Of a stretch of DNA of 12,085 bases, positions 1 through 7,389 are shown piece by piece; within the stretch, counting starts at the first letter, position 1, and the number at the start of each line of letters is the position of its first letter. Under the pieces are notes generated by a model. That model did not search any database. It had not been told where the DNA came from and saw nothing but the letters and a program-made list of their open reading frames with translations. Origin of the DNA: an uncultured Bacteroides sp. (GTDB lineage Bacteria; Bacteroidota; Bacteroidia; Bacteroidales; Bacteroidaceae). The position numbers were made by a program, and so were the translations under genes. The DNA lies in assembly GCA_905203765.1 (NCBI GenBank), contig CAJKXC010000073.1:1-12085 (forward strand). Direction: 5' to 3'.

Positions 1-1179
1 ATTATCCTGGCATTGCTCATTTCGAGTATCTGGGGAGACAAGTTCATCAACCTGCTGAAACGCAAACAGATTACCGAAACACAACGCGACGCAAGCATCG
101 ACCCCTTCGGAGTGAACAAGGTAGGCGTGCCCAGCATGGGTGGCGTTATTATCATCTTCGCGATTCTCATTCCCTGTTTGTTGCTGGGAAGGCTGGACAA
201 TATCTACATGATATTGATGCTGATAACAACCGTCTGGCTCGGCTCACTGGGTTTTGCCGACGATTACATCAAGATATTCAAGAAAGATAAAGAAGGATTG
301 CACGGCAAGTTCAAGGTTATCGGCCAGGTAGGTTTGGGACTTATCGTAGGATTGACGCTCTTCCTCAGTCCGCAAGTGGTAATCCGCGAAAACATCGAGA
401 TACAAAAGCCGAACGGACAAATGGAAGTGGTGCATGCGGCGAAGGAAATCAAAGCTACGCAAACCACCATTCCGTTCTTCAAGAGCAATAACTTCGATTA
501 TTCCGACCTGGTAGGCTGGATGGGCGAACATGCACAGACGGCAGGATGGGTGTTGTTTGTCATCATCACCATCTTTGTAGTAACCGCCGTTTCCAACGGT
601 GCCAATCTGAACGACGGGATGGACGGCATGGCCGCCGGCAACTCCGCCATCATCGGACTGACGTTGGGAATACTCGCCTACGTGTCCAGCCACATAGAAT
701 ATGCCGGATACCTGAACATCATGTACATTCCGGGCTCGCAAGAACTGGTAATCTTCATCTGCGCCTTTATCGGTGCCCTTATCGGTTTCTTGTGGTACAA
801 TGCCTATCCGGCACAGGTGTTTATGGGAGATACCGGCAGCCTGACCATCGGCGGTATCATTGCCGTGTTTGCCATTATCATACACAAAGAACTGCTGATA
901 CCGATTCTTTGCGGGATATTCCTGGTAGAGAATCTGTCGGTAATTCTGCAACGCTTTTATTACAAAGCAGGCAAGCGGAAAGGAATGAAGCAACGGCTCT
1001 TTAAACGGACGCCGATACACGACCACTTCCGCACCGGCATGAACCTGGTAGAACCGGGATGCAAGGTGGTATTTACCAAGCCGGACCAGCTTTTCCACGA
1101 ATCGAAGATTACCGTTCGCTTCTGGATTGTAACGATTGTACTGGCGGCAATAACGATTATAACGTTGAAAATAAGATAA
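1..1179 (+). CDS. mraY: Phospho-MurNAc-pentapeptide transferase MraY (5' partial)
   Basis: Integral inner-membrane enzyme that transfers phospho-MurNAc-pentapeptide from UDP to undecaprenyl phosphate, making lipid I. The frame is open from base 1 (392 residues visible). The TTG at 13 lies inside the first membrane segment, so the true start is upstream; from memory of about 420-residue Bacteroides MraY, roughly 30 residues are missing. Family signatures are present, numbered from the first codon in the window: the Asp pair FADDY (87-88), NLNDGMDG with Asp 205 and 208, MGDTGS with Asp 277, and the cytoplasmic PIHDHF motif (His 340 and 342), equivalent to the HHH motif of other MraYs. A hydrophilic stretch at about 385-540 is longer than in E. 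coli MraY and accounts for much of the extra length. The stop is 9 bases before murD, consistent with co-transcription. Confidence 0.98.
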   Translation: MILALLISSIWGDKFINLLKRKQITETQRDASIDPFGVNKVGVPSMGGVIIIFAILIPCLLLGRLDNIYMILMLITTVWLGSLGFADDYIKIFKKDKEGLHGKFKVIGQVGLGLIVGLTLFLSPQVVIRENIEIQKPNGQMEVVHAAKEIKATQTTIPFFKSNNFDYSDLVGWMGEHAQTAGWVLFVIITIFVVTAVSNGANLNDGMDGMAAGNSAIIGLTLGILAYVSSHIEYAGYLNIMYIPGSQELVIFICAFIGALIGFLWYNAYPAQVFMGDTGSLTIGGIIAVFAIIIHKELLIPILCGIFLVENLSVILQRFYYKAGKRKGMKQRLFKRTPIHDHFRTGMNLVEPGCKVVFTKPDQLFHESKITVRFWIVTIVLAAITIITLKIR

Positions 1180-1188
1180 GTAGAACAT

Positions 1189-2523
1189 ATGAGTAGAATT
1201 GTAATATTAGGAGCTGGAGAAAGCGGTGCAGGTGCTGCCGTACTCGCCAAAGTGAAAGGTTTCGACACGTTCGTTTCCGACATGTCTACCATTAAGAACA
1301 AATATAAAGAACTGCTGGACAAGTACGACATCGCCTGGGAAGAAGGCCGGCACACCGAAGAGCTGATACTGAATGCCGACGAAGTGGTGAAGAGCCCCGG
1401 CATCCCCAATGATGCCCCGCTTATTCTGAAACTGAAAGAGAAAGGTACGCCTATCATTTCCGAGATAGAGTTTGCCGGACGCTATACCGATGCGAAGATG
1501 GTTTGCATCACCGGTTCCAACGGAAAGACAACCACTACTTCGCTCATCTACCACATCTTCAAAAGTGCGGGACTGAACGTCGGTCTGGCAGGAAACATCG
1601 GCAAGAGCCTTGCCTTGCAGGTGGCTACCGAGGAACATGACTACTACGTCATCGAACTGAGCTCCTTCCAACTGGACAATATGTATAACTTCCGTGCCAA
1701 CATCGCCGTGCTGATGAACATCACGCCCGACCACCTGGACCGCTACGACCACTGCATGCAGAAGTATGTAGACGCCAAGTTCCGCATCACCCGGAACCAG
1801 ACCTCGGAAGATGCCTTTATCTACTGGAACGACGACCCCATCATCAAGCGCGAACTGGAGAAGCACGGACTGACAGCCCACCCCTATCCTTTCGCCGCCG
1901 TGAAAGAGGATGGAGCCATCGCCTACGTGGAAGACGGCGAAGTGGAAATCAACGCACCGATAGACTTCAATATGGAGCAGGAAAAACTGGCGTTGCAAGG
2001 TACGCACAACTTATATAACTCGCTCGCCGCCGGCATCTCTGCCAACCTTGCCGGCATACAGAAAGAGTATATCCGCAAGGCGTTGTCCGACTTCGAAGGA
2101 GTGGAGCACCGTCTGGAGAAAGTAGCTACCGTACGCGGCATAGAGTTCATCAACGACTCCAAAGCTACGAACGTCAACTCCTGCTGGTATGCCTTGCAGA
2201 GCATGAAAACGAAAGTCGTGCTTATCCTTGGCGGTAAGGACAAAGGCAACGATTACACGGAGATAGAAGACCTCGTACGTGAAAAGTGTTCGGCTCTGGT
2301 ATATCTGGGACTGCACAACGAAAAACTGCACGAGTTCTTCGACCCGATGGGACTCCCCGTAGCCGATGTGCAAACCGGAATGAAGGATGCCGTAGATGCA
2401 GCCTACCGCCTGGCAAAGAAAGGTGAAACCGTATTACTTAGCCCCTGTTGCGCCAGCTTCGACCTCTTCAAGAGTTACGAGGACCGCGGCGACCAGTTCA
2501 AGGCATGTGTACGGGCGCTGTAA
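1189..2523 (+). CDS. murD: UDP-MurNAc-L-alanine:D-glutamate ligase MurD
   Basis: Cytoplasmic ATP-dependent Mur ligase that adds D-glutamate to UDP-MurNAc-L-Ala, the second amino acid of the peptidoglycan stem. At 444 residues it has normal family length. The N-terminal Rossmann-type UDP-binding region begins IVILGAGESG. The ATP-binding loop GSNGKTT is at residues 109-115. TPDHLDRY precedes DAK, whose Lys 197 aligns with the carbamylated lysine of E. coli MurD. The C-terminal domain has NDSKATN and the SPCCASFD..YEDRG signature. The ATG follows the mraY stop by 9 bases and no better start is visible. A 129-bp repeat-bearing spacer, long for this operon, separates it from ftsW. Confidence 0.98.
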   Translation: MSRIVILGAGESGAGAAVLAKVKGFDTFVSDMSTIKNKYKELLDKYDIAWEEGRHTEELILNADEVVKSPGIPNDAPLILKLKEKGTPIISEIEFAGRYTDAKMVCITGSNGKTTTTSLIYHIFKSAGLNVGLAGNIGKSLALQVATEEHDYYVIELSSFQLDNMYNFRANIAVLMNITPDHLDRYDHCMQKYVDAKFRITRNQTSEDAFIYWNDDPIIKRELEKHGLTAHPYPFAAVKEDGAIAYVEDGEVEINAPIDFNMEQEKLALQGTHNLYNSLAAGISANLAGIQKEYIRKALSDFEGVEHRLEKVATVRGIEFINDSKATNVNSCWYALQSMKTKVVLILGGKDKGNDYTEIEDLVREKCSALVYLGLHNEKLHEFFDPMGLPVADVQTGMKDAVDAAYRLAKKGETVLLSPCCASFDLFKSYEDRGDQFKACVRAL

Positions 2524-2524
2524 G

Positions 2525-2615
2525 CAACGGGTGACGTAGGTGGTCACCAACGGGTGGCATTGACGGTCACCAACGAGTGACGTAGGTGGTAAGCTACGGG
2601 GGACGTAGCAGTAAG
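2525..2615 (+). repeat. Tandem array of about four 23-bp units between murD and ftsW
   Basis: Four degenerate direct repeats lie end to end: 2525-2547, 2548-2570, 2571-2593 and 2594-2615 (the last is 22 bp). Each starts C(A/T)ACG(G/A)G, and units 1, 3 and 4 share GACGTAG in the middle. Units 1 and 2 end GGTCAC and unit 3 ends GGTAAG. The repeats can fold into small hairpins across unit borders: GTCACC-AACG-GGTGGC (2543-2558, with one G-U), an alternative GGTGAC/GTCACC stem (2530-2535 with 2543-2548), and GTCAC/GTGAC (2566-2570 with 2577-2581). A period of 23 is not a multiple of three and no gene covers it. Function unknown. Confidence 0.85.
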
Positions 2616-2630
2616 CACCCTTTTATTATT
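2593..2630 (+). other. Hairpin plus T-rich run before ftsW (possible attenuator)
   Basis: GCTACG (2593-2598) pairs perfectly with CGTAGC (2604-2609) around a GGGGA loop. After a 10-base gap comes a T-rich run (2620-2630). This looks like a weak intrinsic terminator or attenuator inside the operon, but the gap between stem and T run makes efficient termination doubtful. It may be only the last, diverged unit of the 23-bp array. Confidence 0.3.
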
Positions 2631-2652
2631 AACTTTTAAAATTCGCGAAGCA

Positions 2653-3960
2653 TTGGATTTATTAAGAAGCATATTCAAAGGCGACAAGGTTATCTGGATT
2701 ATCTTCCTGTTCCTCTGTCTCATCTCCATTACGGAAGTGTTCAGTGCTGCCAGTACGCTGACTTATAAGAGCGGTGACCACTGGGGACCGATTACGCAGC
2801 ACAGCATCCTGCTGATGGTGGGTGCCGTCATCGTGGTATTGGTGCACAACATACCTTATAAATGGTTCCAGGTATTCCCGGTATTCCTGCTGCCCCTCTC
2901 CATCGGGTTGCTTGCCTTCGTCATGCTGATGGGCTTTGTTACCGGCGACCGTGTGAATGGTGCCGCCCGCTGGATGACGTTCATGGGCATACAGTTCCAG
3001 CCCTCGGAGATAGCCAAAATGGCAGTCATCATCGTCACCGCCTTTATCCTTTCCAAAGGGCAGGATGAAGACGGGGCAAGTCCGAAGGCTTTCAAGCGTA
3101 TCATGATTATCACCTGCCTTGTCTGCGCACTGATTCTGCCGGAGAACTATTCGACAGGAATGTTGCTTTTCGGCACGGTCTACCTGATGATGTTCATCGG
3201 GCGCATCTCTGCCAAGAAGCTGTTCATACTGGGCGGCGGCATTGTGGCATTCGTCGTGGTATTCGTCGTCTTTCTGCTCGCCACACCGGACAAAACGCTC
3301 GAGAAGATACCGATGGGACACCGCTTCACAACGGTGAAGGCGCGTATTGCAGACTTTGCCGGGAAAGAAGAAGTACCCGCAGCCAAGTTCGACATAGACG
3401 GAGACGGACAGGTGGCACATGCCCGCATTGCCGTAGCCACCAGCAACGTCATAGGCAAAGGCCCGGGCAACTCCGTGCAACGCGACTTTCTGAGCCAGGC
3501 ATTCTCCGACTTTATTTATGCCATCATTATCGAAGAGCTCGGTTTGGTAGGCGGCATCGTGGTGGTATTCCTCTACATCTGCCTGCTGGTACGTGTGGGG
3601 CGCATCGCCAAGAAGTGCGACCGCACCTTCCCCGCCTTCCTTATTATAGGAATCGCCTTGCTGCTCGTCACGCAGGCACTGTTCAACATGATGGTTGCCG
3701 TAGGACTGGCACCCGTCACGGGACAACCGTTGCCGCTCATCAGTAAAGGCGGTACATCCACGTTTATCAACTGCGCCTATATCGGCATGATATTGAGCGT
3801 AAGCCGATATACAGCCAAACTGGAAGAACAACAGATGCACGATGCACAGATACCGATGCTGGTAGATGCCGCAGACCCGGAACACCCCGCCGAGAGCGAT
3901 GCCCAGACAGCAAGCGAACCGACGGCAAAGGCACTGAACAGCGATGCGGAATTTGAATGA
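2653..3960 (+). CDS. ftsW: Septal peptidoglycan glycosyltransferase FtsW (SEDS family)
   Basis: Multi-pass inner-membrane SEDS protein that polymerises lipid II into glycan strands at the septum, with its partner class B PBP (FtsI). It has 435 residues and about ten hydrophobic segments. In the large outer loop SDFIYAI (Asp 286) matches the conserved SEDS Asp essential for polymerase activity, preceded by GKGPGNSVQRDF. SKGGTS (364-369) corresponds to the SYGGSS motif of other FtsWs. An insert with DIDGDGQ (from 247) sits in the loop before it, and the C-terminal 45 residues form an acidic, probably disordered cytoplasmic tail. I take the TTG at 2653 as the start: it gives MDLLRSIFKGDKVIW, typical of Bacteroides FtsW, and there is no in-frame ATG upstream of it after the repeat array. 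The leader is AT-rich without a Shine-Dalgarno site. Confidence 0.96.
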   Translation: MDLLRSIFKGDKVIWIIFLFLCLISITEVFSAASTLTYKSGDHWGPITQHSILLMVGAVIVVLVHNIPYKWFQVFPVFLLPLSIGLLAFVMLMGFVTGDRVNGAARWMTFMGIQFQPSEIAKMAVIIVTAFILSKGQDEDGASPKAFKRIMIITCLVCALILPENYSTGMLLFGTVYLMMFIGRISAKKLFILGGGIVAFVVVFVVFLLATPDKTLEKIPMGHRFTTVKARIADFAGKEEVPAAKFDIDGDGQVAHARIAVATSNVIGKGPGNSVQRDFLSQAFSDFIYAIIIEELGLVGGIVVVFLYICLLVRVGRIAKKCDRTFPAFLIIGIALLLVTQALFNMMVAVGLAPVTGQPLPLISKGGTSTFINCAYIGMILSVSRYTAKLEEQQMHDAQIPMLVDAADPEHPAESDAQTASEPTAKALNSDAEFE

Positions 3961-3993
3961 CAGTATGCAGATTAACAAAAGAAACAGATAGAA

Positions 3994-5133
3994 ATGAACA
4001 GTAAACCACGCATTATCATCAGCGGCGGCGGCACCGGCGGACATATATTCCCGGCAGTCTCCATCGCCAACGCCATAAAGGAGCTATGCCCCGATGCCGA
4101 AATCCTCTTCGTAGGCGCCGAAGGGAGAATGGAAATGCAACGTGTGCCCGATGCCGGATACAAAATCATCGGCCTGCCCATCGCCGGATTCGACCGCAAA
4201 CACTTGTGGAAGAATATATCCGTGCTGGTAAAACTGGCACGCAGCCAGTGGAAAGCACGCAGCATCATCAAAGAATTCCGCCCGCAAGTAGCGGTAGGTG
4301 TAGGCGGCTATGCCAGCGGTCCCACACTGAAGACGGCAGGCATGATGGGCATCCCCACCCTGATACAGGAGCAGAACTCTTACGCCGGCGTCACCAACAA
4401 ACTCCTTGCCCAGAAAGCCGACAAAATTTGTGTGGCTTACGAAGGCATGGAGAAGTTCTTCCCGGCAGAAAAGATTATCATGACCGGCAACCCGGTACGC
4501 CAAAACCTGCTCGGCCATTCCATCTCGCACGAGGAAGCCGTAAAGTTCTTCGGGCTGGACCCGGAGAAGAAAACCATCCTCATACTGGGTGGAAGTCTCG
4601 GTGCGCGTACCATCAACCAGACTTTGACCGACGGGCTGGAAGTGATCCGCACCAACCCCCATATACAGTTTATCTGGCAGACGGGAAAGATATACATCGA
4701 GCAGGTGAGGGAAGCCATCACCGCCGTTACGGGAGAAGCAGTGCGCCATCCGCACATTAATGCCATCCCCAATCTGTACGTTACCGATTTCATCAAGGAC
4801 ATGGCAAGCGCATACGCCGCCGCCGACCTGGTCATCTCGCGTGCAGGAGCCGGCTCCATCTCGGAATTCTGCCTGCTGCACAAACCGGTAATCCTGGTGC
4901 CTTCGCCCAACGTGGCAGAAGACCATCAGACCAAAAACGCCCTGGCGCTGGTAAACAAAGACGCTGCCATCTACGTGAAGGATGTGGAAGCCAAAGAAAA
5001 GTTGCTGCCGGTAGCATTGGAAACCATTGCCGATGCAGAGAAACTGAAAAGCCTGAGTGAGAACATCGCCAAGTTGGCATTGCCCGACTCGGCTACGATT
5101 ATAGCAAAAGAAGTGTTGAAACTAATTGGATAA
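3994..5133 (+). CDS. murG: Lipid II-forming GlcNAc transferase MurG
   Basis: Peripheral inner-membrane GT28-family glycosyltransferase that adds GlcNAc from UDP-GlcNAc to lipid I, giving lipid II. It has 379 residues, close to the family norm. The N-terminal domain carries the glycine-rich loop GGGTGGH (11-17), VGVGGYASGP and QEQNSYAG. The C-terminal domain carries GGSLGAR (from 199) and the UDP-GlcNAc-binding stretch SRAGAGSISEF (from 282), followed by PNVAEDHQ. The ATG at 3994 lies 33 bases after ftsW in an A-rich leader; the stop is followed after three bases by the murC ATG, so translation is probably coupled. Confidence 0.98.
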   Translation: MNSKPRIIISGGGTGGHIFPAVSIANAIKELCPDAEILFVGAEGRMEMQRVPDAGYKIIGLPIAGFDRKHLWKNISVLVKLARSQWKARSIIKEFRPQVAVGVGGYASGPTLKTAGMMGIPTLIQEQNSYAGVTNKLLAQKADKICVAYEGMEKFFPAEKIIMTGNPVRQNLLGHSISHEEAVKFFGLDPEKKTILILGGSLGARTINQTLTDGLEVIRTNPHIQFIWQTGKIYIEQVREAITAVTGEAVRHPHINAIPNLYVTDFIKDMASAYAAADLVISRAGAGSISEFCLLHKPVILVPSPNVAEDHQTKNALALVNKDAAIYVKDVEAKEKLLPVALETIADAEKLKSLSENIAKLALPDSATIIAKEVLKLIG

Positions 5134-5136
5134 TTG

Positions 5137-6525
5137 ATGAAAGATTTAGAAACAATCCAGTCCGTATACTTCGTCGGTGCCGGCGGCATCGGTATGAGTG
5201 CCCTGATACGCTATTTCCTCTCCAAAGGAAAGACCGTAGCAGGCTACGACCGTACACCGAGCGAACTGACCGAACGCCTGATTGCGGAAGGTGCACAAAT
5301 ACATTACGAAGAGGACGTCAACCTCATCCCGCAGAACTGCAAGGAACAAGCTACCACCCTGGTTATCTACACCCCTGCCGTTCCCCAGGAACATGCCGAA
5401 CTGACTTATTTCCGTGAAAACGGTTTCGAGATACATAAGCGTTCCCAAGTATTGGGCATCATCACCCGCAGCAGTAAAGGCCTCTGCGTGGCAGGTACTC
5501 ATGGCAAGACTACCACCAGCACCATGGCGGCACACCTGCTGCACCAGTCACACGTAGGCTGTACCGCCTTCCTCGGTGGCATTTCGAAGAACTACGGCAC
5601 CAACCTGCTGCTTTCACCCACCAGCCCTTACACCGTGATTGAAGCGGACGAGTTCGACCGTTCCTTCCACTGGCTGTCTCCCTGGATGAGCGTTATCACA
5701 GCCACCGACCCCGACCACCTGGACATCTACGGTACCAAAGAAGCCTACCTGGAAAGCTTCCGCCACTACACCACGCTGATTCAGCCGGGCGGCGCCCTCA
5801 TCCTGCACAAAGGACTGGAAATGCAGCCCGACGTGCAACCAGGTGTAACGATCTACACCTATTCCCGCAACGAAGGCGACTTCCATGCCGAGAACATCCG
5901 CATCGGAAACGGTGAAATTTTCATCGACTTCGTAGCCCCCGATACCCACATCAACGACATCCAACTGGGCGTTCCCGTCAGCATCAACATAGAGAACGGC
6001 GTAGCCGCCATGGCACTCGCCCACCTCAGCGGTGCCACCGACGAGGAAATCCGACAAGGCATGGCGAGTTTCCGCGGAGTAGACCGCCGCTTCGACTTTA
6101 AGTTAAAGACGGACAAAATCGTATTCCTCAGCGACTATGCCCACCACCCGGCAGAAATCGCCCAGAGCGTGAAGTCCATCCGCGAGCTGTACCGGGACAA
6201 GAAGATAACCGCTATCTTCCAACCCCACCTCTACACCCGCACCCGCGACTTCTACCGGGACTTTGCCGAAAGCCTCTCCCTGGCAGATGAAGTAATCCTG
6301 ACGGAAATCTATCCGGCACGCGAGCAACCCATCCCCGGTGTGACCAGCCAGCTGATTTATGACAATCTGCGCCCGGGCATCGAGAAGTGTATCTGCAAGA
6401 AGGAAGACGTGCTGAACCTGCTCTCCCGCAAGCACACCGAAGTACTGATAGTGCTGGGAGCGGGTGACCTGGATAACTATGTGCCCCAAATAACCGAACT
6501 ATTATCAGAGAAGTACCATGATTAA
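5137..6525 (+). CDS. murC: UDP-MurNAc:L-alanine ligase MurC
   Basis: Cytoplasmic ATP-dependent Mur ligase that attaches L-alanine to UDP-MurNAc, the first step of stem-peptide assembly. With the ATG start it has 462 residues, the usual length. Motifs in order: GAGGIGMS nucleotide-binding start, ATP loop GTHGKTTTS (from residue 120), EADEFDRSF (from 169), TDPDHLD, SDYAHHPAEI (from 332), FQPHLYTRT and the C-terminal GAGDLD. A TTG directly before the ATG (5134) would add one Met; I prefer the ATG. It starts three bases after murG and its last 8 bases overlap ftsQ. Confidence 0.98.
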   Translation: MKDLETIQSVYFVGAGGIGMSALIRYFLSKGKTVAGYDRTPSELTERLIAEGAQIHYEEDVNLIPQNCKEQATTLVIYTPAVPQEHAELTYFRENGFEIHKRSQVLGIITRSSKGLCVAGTHGKTTTSTMAAHLLHQSHVGCTAFLGGISKNYGTNLLLSPTSPYTVIEADEFDRSFHWLSPWMSVITATDPDHLDIYGTKEAYLESFRHYTTLIQPGGALILHKGLEMQPDVQPGVTIYTYSRNEGDFHAENIRIGNGEIFIDFVAPDTHINDIQLGVPVSINIENGVAAMALAHLSGATDEEIRQGMASFRGVDRRFDFKLKTDKIVFLSDYAHHPAEIAQSVKSIRELYRDKKITAIFQPHLYTRTRDFYRDFAESLSLADEVILTEIYPAREQPIPGVTSQLIYDNLRPGIEKCICKKEDVLNLLSRKHTEVLIVLGAGDLDNYVPQITELLSEKYHD

Positions 6526-7255
6526 GAGGATTCTACTTTCTATCGTCCTGTTGCTCGTCATCGCCTATCTGGCAGTGGCCATCACCGCCTTCAACCGGAA
6601 GCCGGCGGCGCAAGTGTGCCAAGACATGGAGTTAGTGATTAAAGACACGGTATATGCCGGCTTCATTACGAAAAAGGAAGTAGCTACCCTATTGGAGAAG
6701 AAGGGCATCAGCCCCGTCGGGAAAGAGTTGGAACGCGTCCGCACCAAAACCATAGAACGCGAACTCGCCAAGCATCCGCTCATCGACCAGGTGGAGTGCT
6801 ACAAGACGCCCAGCGGCAAACTTTGCATCGAAGTAACCCAGCGCATCCCCATCCTGAGAGTGATGAGTGCCAACGGCGAAAACTATTATCTGGACAACAA
6901 AGGAACGGTGATGCCCCCCGATGCAAAATGCGTGGCACACCTCGCAGTTGTGACTGGAAATGTAGAAAAGTCCTTTGCCATGAGGGATTTATATAAGTTT
7001 GGTGTATTTTTGCAGAACAATTCGTTCTGGAATGCACAAGTGGAGCAAATCCATGTACTGTCCGGCAAGAACGTGGAACTGGTGCCGCGAGTAGGCGACC
7101 ACCTCATCTACCTCGGCAAGCTGGACGGCTTTGAGAAAAAGCTCGAACGGGTAAAAGCATTCTACGAGAAAGCATTGAACCAGGTGGGCTGGAACAAATA
7201 CTCCCGCATTAACGTTGAATTCAGTAATCAGATTATCTGCACGAAAAGGGAGTAA
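6518..7255 (+). CDS. ftsQ: Cell division protein FtsQ/DivIB
   Basis: Bitopic division scaffold: in the family it links FtsL/FtsB and the septal synthases to the divisome. The 245-residue protein has a short cytoplasmic start (MIKR), one membrane helix at about 4-24, then a periplasmic part. Residues about 36-112 look like the POTRA domain, with the hallmark HPLIDQVECYKTPSGKLCIEV followed by Q-RIPILRV; residues from about 118 (NYYLDNKG) form the beta domain. FtsQ diverges strongly between phyla, so the call rests on this architecture plus its place between murC and ftsA. The ATG at 6518 overlaps the end of murC by 8 bases, which indicates translational coupling. No long extension is seen. Confidence 0.94.
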   Translation: MIKRILLSIVLLLVIAYLAVAITAFNRKPAAQVCQDMELVIKDTVYAGFITKKEVATLLEKKGISPVGKELERVRTKTIERELAKHPLIDQVECYKTPSGKLCIEVTQRIPILRVMSANGENYYLDNKGTVMPPDAKCVAHLAVVTGNVEKSFAMRDLYKFGVFLQNNSFWNAQVEQIHVLSGKNVELVPRVGDHLIYLGKLDGFEKKLERVKAFYEKALNQVGWNKYSRINVEFSNQIICTKRE

Positions 7256-7257
7256 AG

Positions 7258-7383
7258 AATGTGATAATGTGGTAATGTGCCAATTGCAGAGTGTACATTG
7301 CCTGATTGAAAGAATAACAAGTAATTAACAATAAACGCGCCAGCCAATTGGCACATTACCACATTGGCATATTGGCTCATTAA
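7258..7383. repeat. Inverted repeat with 8-bp-periodic arms between ftsQ and ftsA
   Basis: A perfect 21-bp inverted repeat pairs 7266-7286 with 7345-7365; allowing wobble and one mismatch the stem runs out to 7258/7373. The loop is 58 nt (7287-7344). The arms are also periodic. The left arm has AATGTGAT, AATGTGGT and AATGTGCC in a row (7258-7281). The right arm has CCAATTGG, CACATTAC, CACATTGG, CATATTGG and CTCATTAA (7344-7383). The element fills nearly the whole 134-bp spacer and ends 6 bases before the ftsA ATG. There are no T run, transposase or flanking target duplication that I can see. Function unknown. Confidence 0.88.
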
Positions 7384-7389
7384 AGAATT

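Noticed and set aside
13..15. TTG at 13 as the true mraY start
   Set aside because: The frame is open to base 1 and the start would fall inside the first membrane segment; the gene simply begins before the window.
244..1188. Minus-strand open frame of 314 codons opposite mraY
   Set aside because: Antisense shadow of mraY; low-complexity residues and no recognisable motif.
2605..2637. Internal promoter before ftsW (TAACTTTT as a -7 box)
   Set aside because: The last base differs from TAnnTTTG and no TTTG occurs about 19 bases upstream.
2662..4044. Minus-strand open frame of 460 codons opposite ftsW
   Set aside because: It lies fully antisense to ftsW, whose protein is unmistakable. The translation is His/Gln/Asp-rich without domain signatures, as expected for an antisense shadow.
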